Source: JAHEIJ01 sp040235565 (GTDB lineage Bacteria; Pseudomonadota; Gammaproteobacteria; UBA6429; Thiohalophilaceae). From it: a DNA stretch of 15,652 nt. The DNA lies in assembly GCA_040235565.1 (NCBI GenBank), contig JBECLA010000121.1, positions 1-15,652 on the forward strand, in the 5' to 3' direction. The position numbers and the translations under genes are program-made. Under the pieces are notes generated by a model, which saw only the letters and a list, made by a program, of their open reading frames with translations, made no database searches and was not told the origin of the DNA. How positions within the stretch are numbered: position 1 is the first letter of the stretch; every line of letters begins with the position of its first letter. Positions 1 to 8,000 of this stretch are shown piece after piece.

Positions 1-2
1 AA

Positions 3-605
3 CAACTGCGATGCAACGACGATGAAACTACAACACAACAAACACTGGAAACACACACCCGGGAAATGCAGCAACTTATCGAGCGTGAATTGCGGCGCGC
101 ACGCATCGCAGGCGAAGGACCAACCGGTGCCCACTTTGTGACCAGCACGGAAATAAAGCCACTACTTGAAACACTACAGAGGATTTATCACCAGAAACAC
201 CTTGTCATCGAAACAGTCATACCGACAGATTTGATCCTGCCCTTCGATCGGGAAGACATCCTCGAGTTACTCGGTGTACTGATGGACAATGCCTGTAAAT
301 GGGCACAAAAATCCGTCTGTCTCACAATACACATGGACAAGCAGGTAAATATAAAAATCGAGGATGATGGTCGCGGTGTGAGTGATAAACTCATGGCACA
401 ACTCACACCACGCGGTAAACGCCTGGATGAAACGGTCAGTGGTTATGGATTGGGACTGGCCATTGCACAGGATATCATTGACCAATACCAGGGCGCTTTG
501 GCCTTCGGACGATCCGAACAACTGGGCGGATTGTGTGTGACTGCAACACTGCCCCTCGATCAAACAATAGCCGACCAGCCACCCGACAGCTTTACTGATA
601 ATTAG
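3..605 (+). CDS. PhoQ-like sensor histidine kinase, C-terminal ATPase part (5' end outside window)
   Basis: The frame is open from base 3 with no stop, so the ATG at 66 is an internal methionine and the gene begins before the window. What remains is the end of the dimerisation helix followed by a HATPase_c domain. The N box is LMDNACKWA, the G1 box is IEDDGRGV and the G2 box is GYGLGLAIA, which together bind ATP-Mg. The H box with the phosphorylated histidine, the sensor domain and the membrane segments must lie upstream and are not visible. From memory, the order LLETLQRIYHQK, then MDNACKWA, then a GYGLGLA box follows E. coli PhoQ better than other kinases. The family phosphorylates a PhoP-type response regulator, whose gene would be expected just upstream. 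The ligand is unknown. The TAG stop overlaps the TAA stop of the opposite-strand gene in the four bases TTAG (602-605). Confidence 0.88.
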   Translation, partial: QLRCNDDETTTQQTLETHTREMQQLIERELRRARIAGEGPTGAHFVTSTEIKPLLETLQRIYHQKHLVIETVIPTDLILPFDREDILELLGVLMDNACKWAQKSVCLTIHMDKQVNIKIEDDGRGVSDKLMAQLTPRGKRLDETVSGYGLGLAIAQDIIDQYQGALAFGRSEQLGGLCVTATLPLDQTIADQPPDSFTDN

Positions 606-1654
606 ATGATCGGACTGTCGGGGTTGGGTTCGTCGGTATTTTCCGGCTCATATCGCTCCCGGAACTCTTCCACCGAAGCTTCCGCCCGTTCTACCTTGCC
701 AAAGCGGGCGATATGAAAAAGTGCATCGCCTTCATTGATGAGTGGCAAGTTAACCCGGCCGATAATGATCCCGGCGTGTTTCGCATGAACAGCCTGTTCA
801 ACCTCGCCGAAGGGGTCTTCGATAACGCCGAGCAGACCATCCTTATCAACCCGGGCACCGAGCGCCACCACAGGCCGAAAAATTCCGCTACTGGGTGCCC
901 TTACCCAGGAACTTGATCGGGCGATCATCGGCGCTTTGGGTTGACGTTTCTTTCGGGTTGAGGCCGGTAACATTTCCAGTTCGCGCATCACGTTGATGAT
1001 GCCGCGCACACCGGCTCGAATAGAGACCTCATCAAACCGTAATGCCTCACCTGCCTCATAAAGCAGCATCGGAATTCCCATTTCCGCGGTTGCTTCGCGC
1101 AAAGAACCGTCACGCGATGTTGAATTCAACAGGACCGGTACCGCAAAGGCTTTTGCCAGCCTTGCGGTCTCCTCATCGTCAAGATTTGCCCGGATCTGCG
1201 GCAAATTGGCGCGATGTATGGCACCGGTATGCAGGTCAATCCCGTGCGTACATTTGGCAACCACCTCATTCATAAACAGGTGCGCCAGCCGGCTCGCGAG
1301 TGGTCCCCGATCCGAACCCGGAAAACTCCGGTTCAGATCCCGTCGATCCGGGAGATAACGGGAATGATTGATGAGACCATGCACATTCACCACCGGCACC
1401 GCAATCAACGTTCCGCGTATGCGCTTGAGTGAAGCCTGTTTTAGCAGGCGCCGGATAATTTCCACGCCGTTGATTTCATCGCCATGGATGGCGGCACTGA
1501 TAAACATGCGCGGCCCGTCCTTTTTGCCACGGATAACATGGATGGGGATTTCAATCGGAGCGTGGGTATAAAGCCGGGTAACCGGTAAGGCGATGGTGAC
1601 GCGTTTACCCGGGGTAATATCGATGCCGGCAATACTGAAAATTTCCGCGTTCAA
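602..1654 (-). CDS. Succinylglutamate desuccinylase/aspartoacylase family (M14-type) zinc hydrolase
   Basis: 350 residues. This is a member of the AstE/aspartoacylase branch of the M14 carboxypeptidase clan, which cleaves amide bonds next to carboxylate-bearing amino acids. The zinc ligands are visible as HGDE (H57, E60) and H142 in DLHTG. RRDLNRSFPG (104-113) resembles the family's substrate-carboxylate site, and E200 in LYEAG is the likely catalytic glutamate. Residues about 245-320 form the C-terminal beta-barrel typical of COG3608 proteins. It is the last gene of the rimB-rimK operon, six bases after the rimK stop. The start is TTG at 1654: the only codons between it and the upstream in-frame stop are CGT and TGT, and AAGG lies about 10 bases before it. 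Arginine catabolism (ast) genes are absent here, so a true AstE role is unlikely. The substrate is unknown; a link to S6 glutamylation is inferred from the operon. Confidence 0.9.
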   Translation of the reverse strand: MNAEIFSIAGIDITPGKRVTIALPVTRLYTHAPIEIPIHVIRGKKDGPRMFISAAIHGDEINGVEIIRRLLKQASLKRIRGTLIAVPVVNVHGLINHSRYLPDRRDLNRSFPGSDRGPLASRLAHLFMNEVVAKCTHGIDLHTGAIHRANLPQIRANLDDEETARLAKAFAVPVLLNSTSRDGSLREATAEMGIPMLLYEAGEALRFDEVSIRAGVRGIINVMRELEMLPASTRKKRQPKAPMIARSSSWVRAPSSGIFRPVVALGARVDKDGLLGVIEDPFGEVEQAVHAKHAGIIIGRVNLPLINEGDALFHIARFGKVERAEASVEEFRERYEPENTDEPNPDSPII

Positions 1655-1660
1655 ACAACG

Positions 1661-2566
1661 TCAGCCTTTACCACGCGTGCGGGTTTTATAAGGTTTGGCG
1701 TTTTTTTCGATAAAATCGATGATCAACCCTGCCACATCCTTGCCGGTGGCAGTTTCAATCCCTTCCAGTCCCGGTGATGAGTTGACTTCCATCACTACCG
1801 GCCCGTGGTTCGAGCGTAACAAATCCACCCCTGCCACATTCAATCCCATGATACGCGCGGCCCGGACCGCCGTCGAACGCTCCTCCGGGGTAATCCTGAC
1901 AACCATACCGGTGCCTCCACGGTGTAAATTGGAACGGAATTCCCCCTCCCGGGCCTGGCGCTTCATTGACGCGACGACTTTTTCGCCTACCACGAAACAG
2001 CGGATATCCGCTCCCCCGGCCTCCTTGATGAATTCCTGCACCAGAAAATCGGCTTTCAGACCACGAAAAGCATCGATGACGCTTTCCGCCGCTTTTCTGG
2101 TTTCCGCCAACACCACGCCCTTGCCTTGTGTCCCTTCGAGTAATTTCACCACCAGCGGTGCACCGCCAACCATATCAATCAGATCCTGCGTATTACTTAC
2201 ATCATGTGCAAAGCCGGTAATAGGCAGGCCTATGCCTTTACGGGACAATAATTGTAAAGAACGAAATTTATCCCGTGACCGTCCGATGGCAACGGATTCA
2301 TTGAGGGGAAATACCCCCATCATTTCAAACTGGCGAAGTACCGCAATACCATACAAGGTAATAGAAGCGCCAATGCGGGGAATCACCGCATCCACATCCA
2401 CGATACGTTCACCTTTATACTTGACTCCCGGCCGCATGGTCGTCACTTCCATATAACACTTCAAAGTGTCGTAAACAGCCGCTCTGTGTCCGCGCTGTTC
2501 GGCCGCCTCGACCAGGCGTCGGGTTGAATACAACTTGGTATTTCTGGAAAGTATGGCTATATTCAT
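1661..2566 (-). CDS. rimK: Ribosomal protein S6--L-glutamate ligase RimK
   Basis: 301 residues, against 300 in E. coli RimK. It is an ATP-grasp ligase that adds glutamate residues to the C-terminus of ribosomal protein S6 through an acyl-phosphate intermediate. The N-terminal pre-ATP-grasp domain (1-95) contains the family stretch AVIPRIGASITLYG (60-73). ATP-binding residues include K100, K141 in VVKLLEGTQGKGV, and the QEF motif (177-179). The magnesium ligands are D248, E260 and N262 in MEVNSSPGLEG. Much of the chain, such as LIDMVGGAPLVVK and FRSNLHRGG, is as I remember the E. coli enzyme, so the assignment is firm within the ATP-grasp family. The ATG at 2566 lies three bases after the rimB stop, so the two are almost certainly translationally coupled; I see no strong ribosome binding site of its own. 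The C-terminus ends in a short basic tail (KPYKTRTRGKG). Confidence 0.96.
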   Translation of the reverse strand: MNIAILSRNTKLYSTRRLVEAAEQRGHRAAVYDTLKCYMEVTTMRPGVKYKGERIVDVDAVIPRIGASITLYGIAVLRQFEMMGVFPLNESVAIGRSRDKFRSLQLLSRKGIGLPITGFAHDVSNTQDLIDMVGGAPLVVKLLEGTQGKGVVLAETRKAAESVIDAFRGLKADFLVQEFIKEAGGADIRCFVVGEKVVASMKRQAREGEFRSNLHRGGTGMVVRITPEERSTAVRAARIMGLNVAGVDLLRSNHGPVVMEVNSSPGLEGIETATGKDVAGLIIDFIEKNAKPYKTRTRGKG

Positions 2567-2569
2567 CGT

Positions 2570-3049
2570 TTAGTCAGTTTCAGTTGATATCCCCGGTTTT
2601 TCCCCCACCAGGTAGGATCGACCTGGATTAACAATTATTTTACCTTTCATTGCTGTTCTACCGAGCAGCATTCTGAATTTCATGGTATCCCTGTTTGTCA
2701 AGGTCAGTTCAATGGGCCAGACCTGATCGCCAAGCTTCACAGATGACGCAATAACATAACGTTGCTCCCGATGTCCACCCGAGTCGGTAACCATGCGCTT
2801 ATCCAGAACCGGGGCGACACATTCCACTTCAATATCCTTGCGACGCTGGTAAGGATGAATTTTAAATCTTACCATTTTTCTGCCTTTTTTGGTGAACGCC
2901 CGGACACTGAAGGCGTGCAAAGCCGAGGTTCTGGCTCCGGTATCGATTTTTGCCTTGATATGTTCAATACCCAGTTCAGGCAGTGATACCCATTCACGCC
3001 AGCCGATGGTCATTTTGTTTATTTTCATTTTGAATGGTTTACTCGTCAT
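2570..3049 (-). CDS. rimB: RimB-like retropepsin-fold protease ('ATP-dependent zinc protease', COG4067)
   Basis: About 150-160 residues of the family first named putative ATP-dependent zinc protease (PF05618) and later recognised as retropepsin-like. The aspartic protease signature is AKIDTGARTSAL, with the DTG about 36 residues from this start. The second-half motif FRMLLGR follows about 90 residues later. TIGWREWVSLPELGI is the family N-terminus. In Pseudomonas, RimB acts on glutamylated S6 together with RimK, and the adjacency here supports the same role. The start is uncertain. The frame is open to a TTG at 3112 (180 residues), but those extra residues do not look like the family. ATGs at 3049, 3028 and 3013 are all possible and none has a good ribosome binding site. 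A strong AGGAGG further upstream (3130-3135) serves a different frame. First gene of the rimB-rimK-hydrolase operon. Confidence 0.88.
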   Translation of the reverse strand: MTSKPFKMKINKMTIGWREWVSLPELGIEHIKAKIDTGARTSALHAFSVRAFTKKGRKMVRFKIHPYQRRKDIEVECVAPVLDKRMVTDSGGHREQRYVIASSVKLGDQVWPIELTLTNRDTMKFRMLLGRTAMKGKIIVNPGRSYLVGEKPGISTETD

Positions 3050-3095
3050 CCGGCCCGGGCAACGCCATGCTAATACAGTAAAAGTAGTGCTTGCA

Positions 3096-3125
3096 TCAGC
3101 CAATGCACACAATATAGCTTAACAT
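3096..3125 (-). other. Possible leader peptide reading frame upstream of rimB
   Basis: On the minus strand AGGAGG (3135-3130) is followed after GAAG by ATG (3125) and the nine-residue frame MLSYIVCIG, ending in TGA. This is the best ribosome binding site in the region, yet the rimB frame is closed by a stop at 3121-3119. Its first possible start, the TTG at 3112, is 17 bases from the site, which is too far. The site therefore either begins a leader peptide or has no translational role. A second nine-codon frame starts at TGATG (ATG 3096, stop 3070). A third (ATG 3068, stop 3039) ends just before the ATG at 3028, so re-initiation into rimB is conceivable. Frames this short occur by chance; the ribosome binding site is the real evidence. 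Confidence 0.3.
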
Positions 3126-3175
3126 CTTCCCTCCTTTTTAAAACCAGGCCCGCAGTCCCTGTCCGGTTTGGCATA

Positions 3176-3199
3176 TACATACTATATAAATAGTATGTA
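3176..3199. promoter_or_regulatory. Perfect palindrome in the rimB/tamA divergent control region, candidate operator
   Basis: Ten-base arms, TACATACTAT (3176-3185) and ATAGTATGTA (3190-3199), are exact reverse complements separated by ATAA. The element is AT-rich and carries -10-like words (TATAAA, TATAGT) on both strands. It sits roughly midway between the rimB and tamA starts. No run of T follows, so an intrinsic terminator is unlikely. A dimeric regulator site overlapping a promoter is the simplest reading. The regulator cannot be named. Confidence 0.45.
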
Positions 3200-3307
3200 C
3201 CAGGGATTAGAATTGATCCACAATAAGAACAGGGCCGTTACCGTCCACTCGCTGGCCGGGAATAACAACGTCGTATTCGAAACCGGTATACTTGGTGTTA
3301 TACAGAA

Positions 3308-5044
3308 ATGAAACATTTGCTCATTTTTGTGTTGGTATGCCTGTTTGGGGTAACAAAACCAGCTCTTGCCCTCTCGGTTTCGGTTGATATTCGAGGCATC
3401 AAGGGAGCGGAAAAAGACAATGTCCTCGCTCATCTCAAAATTGAAAAAGACAAAAACCGGGCCGATCTGACCCCGCTCCGGATCCGCCGCCTCCATGCCC
3501 AGGCGCCGCAGGAAATCAGGCAGGCACTGCAACCATTCGGATACTATAAACCGCTGATTCGTGCAAACCTGATTAAACAGGAGGACGCATGGATTGCCAG
3601 GTATGAAATCGAACCCGGTCCCCCTGTGATTATTGCGACCATTAATATCAGCGTCACTGAACCGGCAAGCACCGAACAATCCGTCCGGGACTATCTTGAC
3701 ACGCTCACGTTGCAGGTTGGTGATCGGCTTGATCATAATCGTTACGAAGAAATCAAAAAGACGCTATTACGTCTTACCATTCAAAACGGTTACCTGGATG
3801 CCGAATACCTGCAGAGCGCCATCAATATCGAACTGAAGAATAATCAGGCACATATTGTATTGCGACTAAAATCTGGAGCAAAATACCGCTTCGGAAAGAT
3901 CGTTTTCATACAAGATGCCTATGACGAAGATTTCTTGTCACGGTATATCAAATTCCAGCCTGGTGATACCTACGATCCTGCCGCCCTCTTGAAACTTCAA
4001 TCCGATCTCAGCAACAGCGGCCTGTTTGAACGTATTGATATCGAGCCTCGTCGCGACCACAGCACTGATGACAAAGTACCAATTTATATCACCTTGCATG
4101 AAAGCAAGCCGCGTAAATGGAAGTTCGGGCTGGGCTACGGTACCGATACCGGTTTTCGGGGTAACATCAGGCATAGTCGACGAATCGGACGCCGGGGTCA
4201 TGTGCTTGGCTTCGATTTACTGGCATCTGAAAATATTCAATCGTTGTTGGGCACTTACATTATTCCCCTCGAGGACCCAACCACCGAAGAAATGGCATAT
4301 ACGGCACGAGTCAGTAATGAAACAACGGATAGTCGTGATAGCAATATCGCCAGTCTGAGTGCCAGTTATACGACACTGCAAAATAGCTGGCGCCGTGTTG
4401 TCAGTCTGAATTATGAGTATGAAGACTTTACCGTTGCTGAGCAGAGTGATGAAACACTGTTCCTTTATCCGATTGCAAGTTGGGCTCGCACCTCTTCAGA
4501 TGACCGGATTAACCCTACCCGAGGCCAGAGATATTTCCTGGAAGTGATTGGCGCTTCCAATGCCGTGTTATCGGATGCCACATTTTTACAAGGACGGGCA
4601 AATGGAAAATGGGTAATCAACCTGGGAGCAAACAGCCGCCTCCTGGCCCGGACGGAGATCGGTGCAACCTGGGTCGAAAACATCCTTGATCTGCCGGCAT
4701 CCAAACGTTTTTATGCCGGTGGTGACACCAGCATCCGTGGTTACGGATTTGAACAACTTGGTCCCCTGAATTCACTGGGTGAAGTCGTGGGTGGCAAATA
4801 CCTGCTGGTCGCCAGCGCTGAATTCGATCACCGCCTGACAGAGGCATGGAGTGTGGCTGCCTTCTATGACGCGGGAAATGCATTAAATGACTTTGACGAT
4901 CTCAGCGATCAGATTGCTGCAGGTGCGGGCTTTGGCATACGCTGGCATTCACCTGTCGGCCCGGTGAGAGTCGACTTCGCCTGGGCGCTCACTGAACCCT
5001 ATGAAGGTTTTCGTTTGCATCTGGTAATAGGGCCGGACCTGTGA
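3308..5044 (+). CDS. tamA: Translocation and assembly module outer-membrane protein TamA
   Basis: 578 residues, against 577 for E. coli TamA. It is an Omp85-family outer-membrane protein that works with TamB in assembling certain outer-membrane proteins. A signal peptide covers residues 1-21, with cleavage likely after ALA. Three POTRA domains follow, at roughly 22-100, 101-180 and 181-255. The 16-strand beta-barrel begins near LHESKPRKWKFGLGYGTDTGF. The barrel's L6 signature SIRGY (R477-G478-Y479, in GGDTSIRGYGFE) is intact. The last strand GFRLHLVIGPDL ends in alternating hydrophobic residues as expected. Immediate adjacency to tamB separates it from BamA and other Omp85 proteins. The ATG at 3308 gives a clean signal peptide but lacks a recognisable ribosome binding site. 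The stop TGA overlaps the tamB start GTG. Confidence 0.96.
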   Translation: MKHLLIFVLVCLFGVTKPALALSVSVDIRGIKGAEKDNVLAHLKIEKDKNRADLTPLRIRRLHAQAPQEIRQALQPFGYYKPLIRANLIKQEDAWIARYEIEPGPPVIIATINISVTEPASTEQSVRDYLDTLTLQVGDRLDHNRYEEIKKTLLRLTIQNGYLDAEYLQSAINIELKNNQAHIVLRLKSGAKYRFGKIVFIQDAYDEDFLSRYIKFQPGDTYDPAALLKLQSDLSNSGLFERIDIEPRRDHSTDDKVPIYITLHESKPRKWKFGLGYGTDTGFRGNIRHSRRIGRRGHVLGFDLLASENIQSLLGTYIIPLEDPTTEEMAYTARVSNETTDSRDSNIASLSASYTTLQNSWRRVVSLNYEYEDFTVAEQSDETLFLYPIASWARTSSDDRINPTRGQRYFLEVIGASNAVLSDATFLQGRANGKWVINLGANSRLLARTEIGATWVENILDLPASKRFYAGGDTSIRGYGFEQLGPLNSLGEVVGGKYLLVASAEFDHRLTEAWSVAAFYDAGNALNDFDDLSDQIAAGAGFGIRWHSPVGPVRVDFAWALTEPYEGFRLHLVIGPDL

Positions 5045-8000
5045 AACGTACCACGCTTTCCATATCATTTGTTGTGCTGCTGGGAATTTTTGGCACTAGC
5101 TGGTATGCACTCAACTCGCAATGGGGCCTGGATCTGACTTTCAACCTGGTCAAACATGCTATACCCGGCAAACTCAGCATTCGGTCACTACAAGGGAAAC
5201 TTCTTGGGCCAATCAAGGCGCATGGCATCAACTATGTCAATAACGAGATTAACCTGACACTTGATGAACTGCAGTTCGATTGGCAACCTTTCAGCCTGTT
5301 CAAAGGGACACTGCAATTCACCACCATCAAGGCACAGGGCCTCAGCATTGAACCAGACAGGACTACTGATCAATCGCGTTCTGATGCAGGTGAATTTTTT
5401 TCACTGCCCCTGGCAATTGATGTGCATGAAGCACAATTCAGCGACATTATCATTCTCAACAAGCAACAACCGATCGAGATCTCCCGGATACGCCTGCAGG
5501 CCAGAGCAGATGATCACACACTGCAGTTAACCCAACTCAACATCAAGTCAGATCAATTTGACCTCACTGCCGACGGTCAACTCGGACTGGAGGCAACGCA
5601 AGCCGTCGAGTTATACACAGCCTGGACTGCGAGATTACCTGACCTGGTCCCGTTACAAGGTAGCGGTAAGCTGGCAGGTTCGCTGACACAGCTTGAACTC
5701 GAGCAATCGATCAGACAGCCGGGGATTGACGTGACGTTACATGGCGTGTTGCGCGATATCATTTCACAATTAAGATGGAATCTTTCCCTCGAGATAACCC
5801 GGTTTTTACCCCGGCAAGTCTCACCCGATTTGCCTGTCATAACCACGCAGGGCAAGTTGAACTCGAGTGGTGAACTCGATGCATTTAATCTGACGGGTGA
5901 TCTATACAGTAATGTGCCAGGACAGGGTGAGTTTCAGACGCAGTTTGAAATCCATGCGACCCCTGAGGTCTGGAAACTTGCCCGGCTGAATGCGGTGCAT
6001 AATCCGACCAGGGCGAGACTGGCAGCCAATGGCGAATGGCATCCCGGACCCCATCTCGGCACGTTGAGCCTGTCGGGAAACTGGAATCAACTTGCCCTGC
6101 CTCTGACTACAAATCAACAGGCACGGCATCTCATCAGCAAGACCGGACAGTTCATGATTAGCGGCAACCCCGATAACTATAAATTCGAGACAGATGGGGA
6201 TCTCTCTGTTCCCAACTGGCCCGAGATGCAAATCACCATTGAAGGACAGGGTAACCTGAAGCAAGTCAGGCTGTCGAATATCACTGCAAGGACACTGGAC
6301 GGAACTATTACGGGAACTGCTCTGGCCAGTTGGAAGCCGCAACTGTCATGGCAGGGAATGCTGCAGGCAAAAGATCTTGATCCGGCTGTTGAATGGCATG
6401 ACTGGCCCGGTCGGCTCAATGCAGAGTTCCATATCCAGGGTAAAACCAGCAAAAATAAAGTCCTGACCAATCAGTTTTACCTCAAGGAACTGACTGGCAC
6501 GTTGCGTGGTTACCCGGTTGCCGCACAGGGCAGAGTCGACTGGGAAACCGACAGCATCCATATTAATGAAGTAACACTGGACATTGGTGATGCGAGATTG
6601 CGTGCCTCCGGTAGTCGGGATAAAAGCTGGAATATGCAAGCAGCACTCAACGCGCCGGACCTGAATGCACTGTGCCCCTATTCCAGAGGCGAATTTACAG
6701 CCGATGTCGTGTTATCCGGACCACGCAAAACACCGCATATCATCGCCAACATCGCCGGGAAAAAAATTGCCTTTCAGGATTATCAGATTGCCGGGATGAG
6801 TAGTAATTTTGATATCGATCTGCAGAGTGACGAAAGCTTTACCGCCGTGCTTACCGCCACTGATCTGGTCAAAGGCGGCCGGCAATGGCAAAGTTTTATT
6901 TTTACCGCCAATGGCACACGCACTCGACACCAGTTGCAGCTTGAACTTAAACAGGAAATGGATCTTGTTCAACTGGTCATCAATGCCGGTTTGAATGAGC
7001 AACAGATCTGGCGTGGAGAAATCACAAAAACCGTTTTCAAGACTGATAAATTCGGTGACTGGCAACAACCTCAACCAACTTCCTTCTCCCTCGGCGAACA
7101 GACAGCCTTTCTTGAACCATGGTGCCTGACACAACCTGGCGCCCGAATTTGCCTGCAAGGGGAAAGGCAGCAAAAGGCATGGGATATGCAACTGGAAGCA
7201 AATCATCTACCTCTTGGTTTGCTTGAAAACTGGCTACCCGCGCATCTGGCACTAAATGGCCAGGCCGAGCTGGACTCAAAGCTGCATTATGTTCCTGATC
7301 AAGTATTAACGGGCGATCTCACTATCAATATTCCGCAAGGTTTCAGGCTGGAAGTTCCGGATAAAGCACAGTCATTTCAGTTTGAGGCCGGTAAACTGCA
7401 TGCCAGCCTGGATGAAGCAGGTCTTGCCACAAATATTGATTTACCGGCAAATGATTTCGGTGAATTAAAACTGGTGTTGAAGCTGCCAGACTGGCATGCC
7501 CTCTCCGGCCTGACTGCAACGCAACCATTAAGCGGCCATCTGAACCTCTCTCTCGTGTCACTTGATCAGCTGAATGGATTTTTCCTGGACTCTCCCAATC
7601 TAACCGGTTCATTAATCGCGGAGCTTCGATTGGGAGGCACAATTGGCACACCGTTAGTGACCGGAGAATCAAGGGTCCATCAAGCGTCGGCGGACATTCC
7701 CGCTTTGGGGATCAAACTCGAGGATATTAATTTTCGTGCTTACAGCCAAAGCGGCAAGAAAATTGATTATCAGCTAAGCGCCCGCTCAGGCAAGGCAGCC
7801 CCTCTCACATTGACAGGCCATACGCTGCTCCAGGCACCAGCTGGGTGGCCAACCAGACTTCAAATACGTGGCGATAATTTCCTGCTTGCCAATCTCCCAG
7901 ACGCAAAAATAAACATCTCGCCACAACTGGATATTGAAGTTCAGGGCCGACGTATTGATTTGGCAGGTACAGTAACCGTTCCCCATGCACGCTTTCGTCC

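Noticed and set aside
66..605. Treating the ATG at 66 as the start of a small stand-alone ATPase
   Set aside because: The frame is open to the left edge and the residues before the ATG continue the dimerisation helix, so this is a kinase cut by the window boundary.
602..1654. Naming the hydrolase astE (arginine succinyltransferase pathway)
   Set aside because: No astA, astB, astC or astD is adjacent, and the operon is with rimB-rimK. The family includes many enzymes with other substrates.
1695..2456. 253-codon plus-strand frame
   Set aside because: Exact antisense of rimK, which is unmistakable. The product is low-complexity Ser/Thr/Pro-rich, as expected of a shadow frame.
3049..3112. TTG at 3112 as the rimB start (180 residues)
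   Set aside because: The extra N-terminus does not resemble the family, which starts shortly before the IGWREWV stretch, and the upstream AGGAGG is 17 bases away.
3182..3736. 184-codon minus-strand open frame across the rimB/tamA gap and the tamA 5' part
   Set aside because: It is mostly antisense to tamA, whose product is a full-length family member. The translation shows no recognisable domain, and the frame covers the palindrome and promoter region.
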